Of a stretch of 64,000 nt of DNA, positions 63,140-64,000 are shown piece after piece. Position 1 is the stretch's first letter. Each line of letters begins with the position of its first letter. Origin of the DNA: Diplolepis rosae (taxonomy: Eukaryota; Arthropoda; Insecta; Hymenoptera; Diplolepididae); assembly GCA_030998225.1 (NCBI GenBank), contig JAPYXD010000161.1:558001-622000 (forward strand), in the 5' to 3' direction. Under the pieces are notes generated by a model, which saw only the letters and a list, made by a program, of their open reading frames with translations, had not been told where the DNA came from and made no database searches. The translations under genes were made by a program, and so were the position numbers.

Positions 63140-64000
63140 AAAACAAAAAAAATCATTCAAGGTGAAAGTTTAGCTGACAGGCGAGGAAAACACGGAAATA
63201 AACGTGTGAAATTGACCGAAGATGTTAAAAAATTAATCCAACAACATTGTGAGATCATACCTCATCATAAGTCTCATTACAGCCTCAAAAAAACTCAACT
63301 AAATTATTTTAATGACTCTTCAATAACGCTGCACACATTATATATTTCATTTATTAATTATTATGCTGCAGTTATAGGTGATTTTGATATTCCGATAGAT
63401 GAAAAAACTTTTTTTAAATACTTTAATCGCCAAGAAATTTTTCGTTCGGAACACCTGGAACAGATGTGTGTAGTCTATGTTACACATACGAGAAAAGCCT
63501 CAATAATAAAGAAGAGTATGATGAACACAAATCACTCGTAACAGATTGTAGAGCTATGAAGACTTCAATGTTGTCAACTGAATCAGTGCTTCACTGTGAA
63601 TTCGATTTTGGCCAAAATCTGCCATTACCGAAACTGCCAGTAAACGAACAATTGTTTCGTAGACTGCTCTGGTTGTATATTTTCAACGTTCATGTTTTTA
63701 AATTAACTAATAGTTATATGTTTTATTGTTTAGAAGGAAATATGAAAAAGGGGACCAATGTCGTGTGCAATTTTGTTGAATTTGTAATAAAAAAAAACTG
63801 GAAAAAAATTATTATAACATTTTTTTTTTGTATTCTGATGCAGCTGGTGGTCAAAATAGAAATCATTTGTCTTAACGATTTTATTCTTTACTATAAAAAA
63901 AATACCAAATCGAAATTCAACATCTGTTTGTAGTTAGAGGAAATTCATACTGTCAATGTGACAGGAATTTCGGCTTGTACGGCAAAAATAAATTTGCAAG
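63140..64000 (+). pseudogene. GGQNRN-type transposase-like gene, frameshifted, runs off the window
   Basis: Reading starts with LADRRGKHGN (63170), then KLTEDVKKLIQQHCEIIPHH and KSHYSLKKTQLNYFN, a line typical of a transposon-derived family seen in many insects. After a frameshift near 63460 a cysteine motif (CSLCYTYEK), CEFDFGQNLPLPKLPVNEQL and RLLWLYIFNVHVF follow. After a second shift near 63825, YSDAAGGQNRNH appears (63838-63873), the family's signature, and the reading continues with VRGNSYCQCDRNFGLYGKNK to the window edge. I recognise the motif set but cannot name the superfamily with certainty; the Asp in SDAAGGQNRN suggests a DDE-type active site. Two frameshifts make this copy inactive. 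Confidence 0.6.

Overview
The window is AT-rich eukaryotic DNA from an arthropod, most likely an insect. I infer this from the transposable elements: an R1-clade and a LOA/Lian-type non-LTR retrotransposon, a mariner with D,D34D spacing, a decayed Helitron and many short inverted-repeat elements. Supporting signs are a spliced first exon behind a TATA box and the absence of any operon-like gene packing. I cannot name a species; Hymenoptera is a guess.

Host gene content is minimal. The best host candidate is a 131-base first coding exon on the minus strand (16850-16980). It starts with an insect-style AAA-ATG context, encodes a clear signal peptide, ends in a perfect AG|GTAAGT donor and has a TATA box about 200 bases upstream. 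The rest of that gene is not recognisable to me.

Layout. 0-9 kb: short TIR elements, a foldback, and a LOA-like RT/RNase H fragment (about 6.35-8.69 kb) touching a MITE. 9.5-22.5 kb: short repeats (AGTATATTAC families, a CCCGTGCAGAAATT family in two inverted copies, a 534-base foldback, nested MITEs) around the host exon. 22.7-25.9 kb: a hairpin with a 43-base stem, a broken mariner, a 111-123 bp tandem repeat and a tRNA-like sequence. 26.4-29.7 kb: a decayed RTE-like retrotransposon, minus strand. 29.9-34.85 kb: an R1-clade retrotransposon, minus strand, with internal deletions that remove the YxDD box. 35.15-36.1 kb: a unit with 48/49-bp and 42-bp minisatellites between inverted ends. 36.3-37.7 kb: a Gag/endonuclease fragment of another non-LTR element. 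42-50.5 kb: dispersed repeats, TTAA and TA elements, and a 1.5-kb element with about 310-bp inverted repeats nested in an older repeat. 51.8 kb: an isolated ubiquitin-protease-like tail. 52.2-53.6 kb: a gypsy pol remnant. 54-55 kb: two adjacent TTAA elements. 57.9-61.4 kb: a Helitron pseudogene (minus) whose helicase is cut right after Walker B and followed out of frame by an N-truncated ubiquitin-specific protease domain. 63.1-64 kb: a frameshifted transposase-like gene with a GGQNRN motif, running off the window.

Nothing works as a pathway here: all but the host exon are mobile-element genes, most of them broken. The most informative signals are the helicase/USP chimera, the hairpin whose substitutions mostly keep pairing in plus-strand RNA, the phase-consistent mini-intron in one MITE family, the shared CACTGARAAAA ends with 2-bp target duplications, and empty sites that order two nested insertions.
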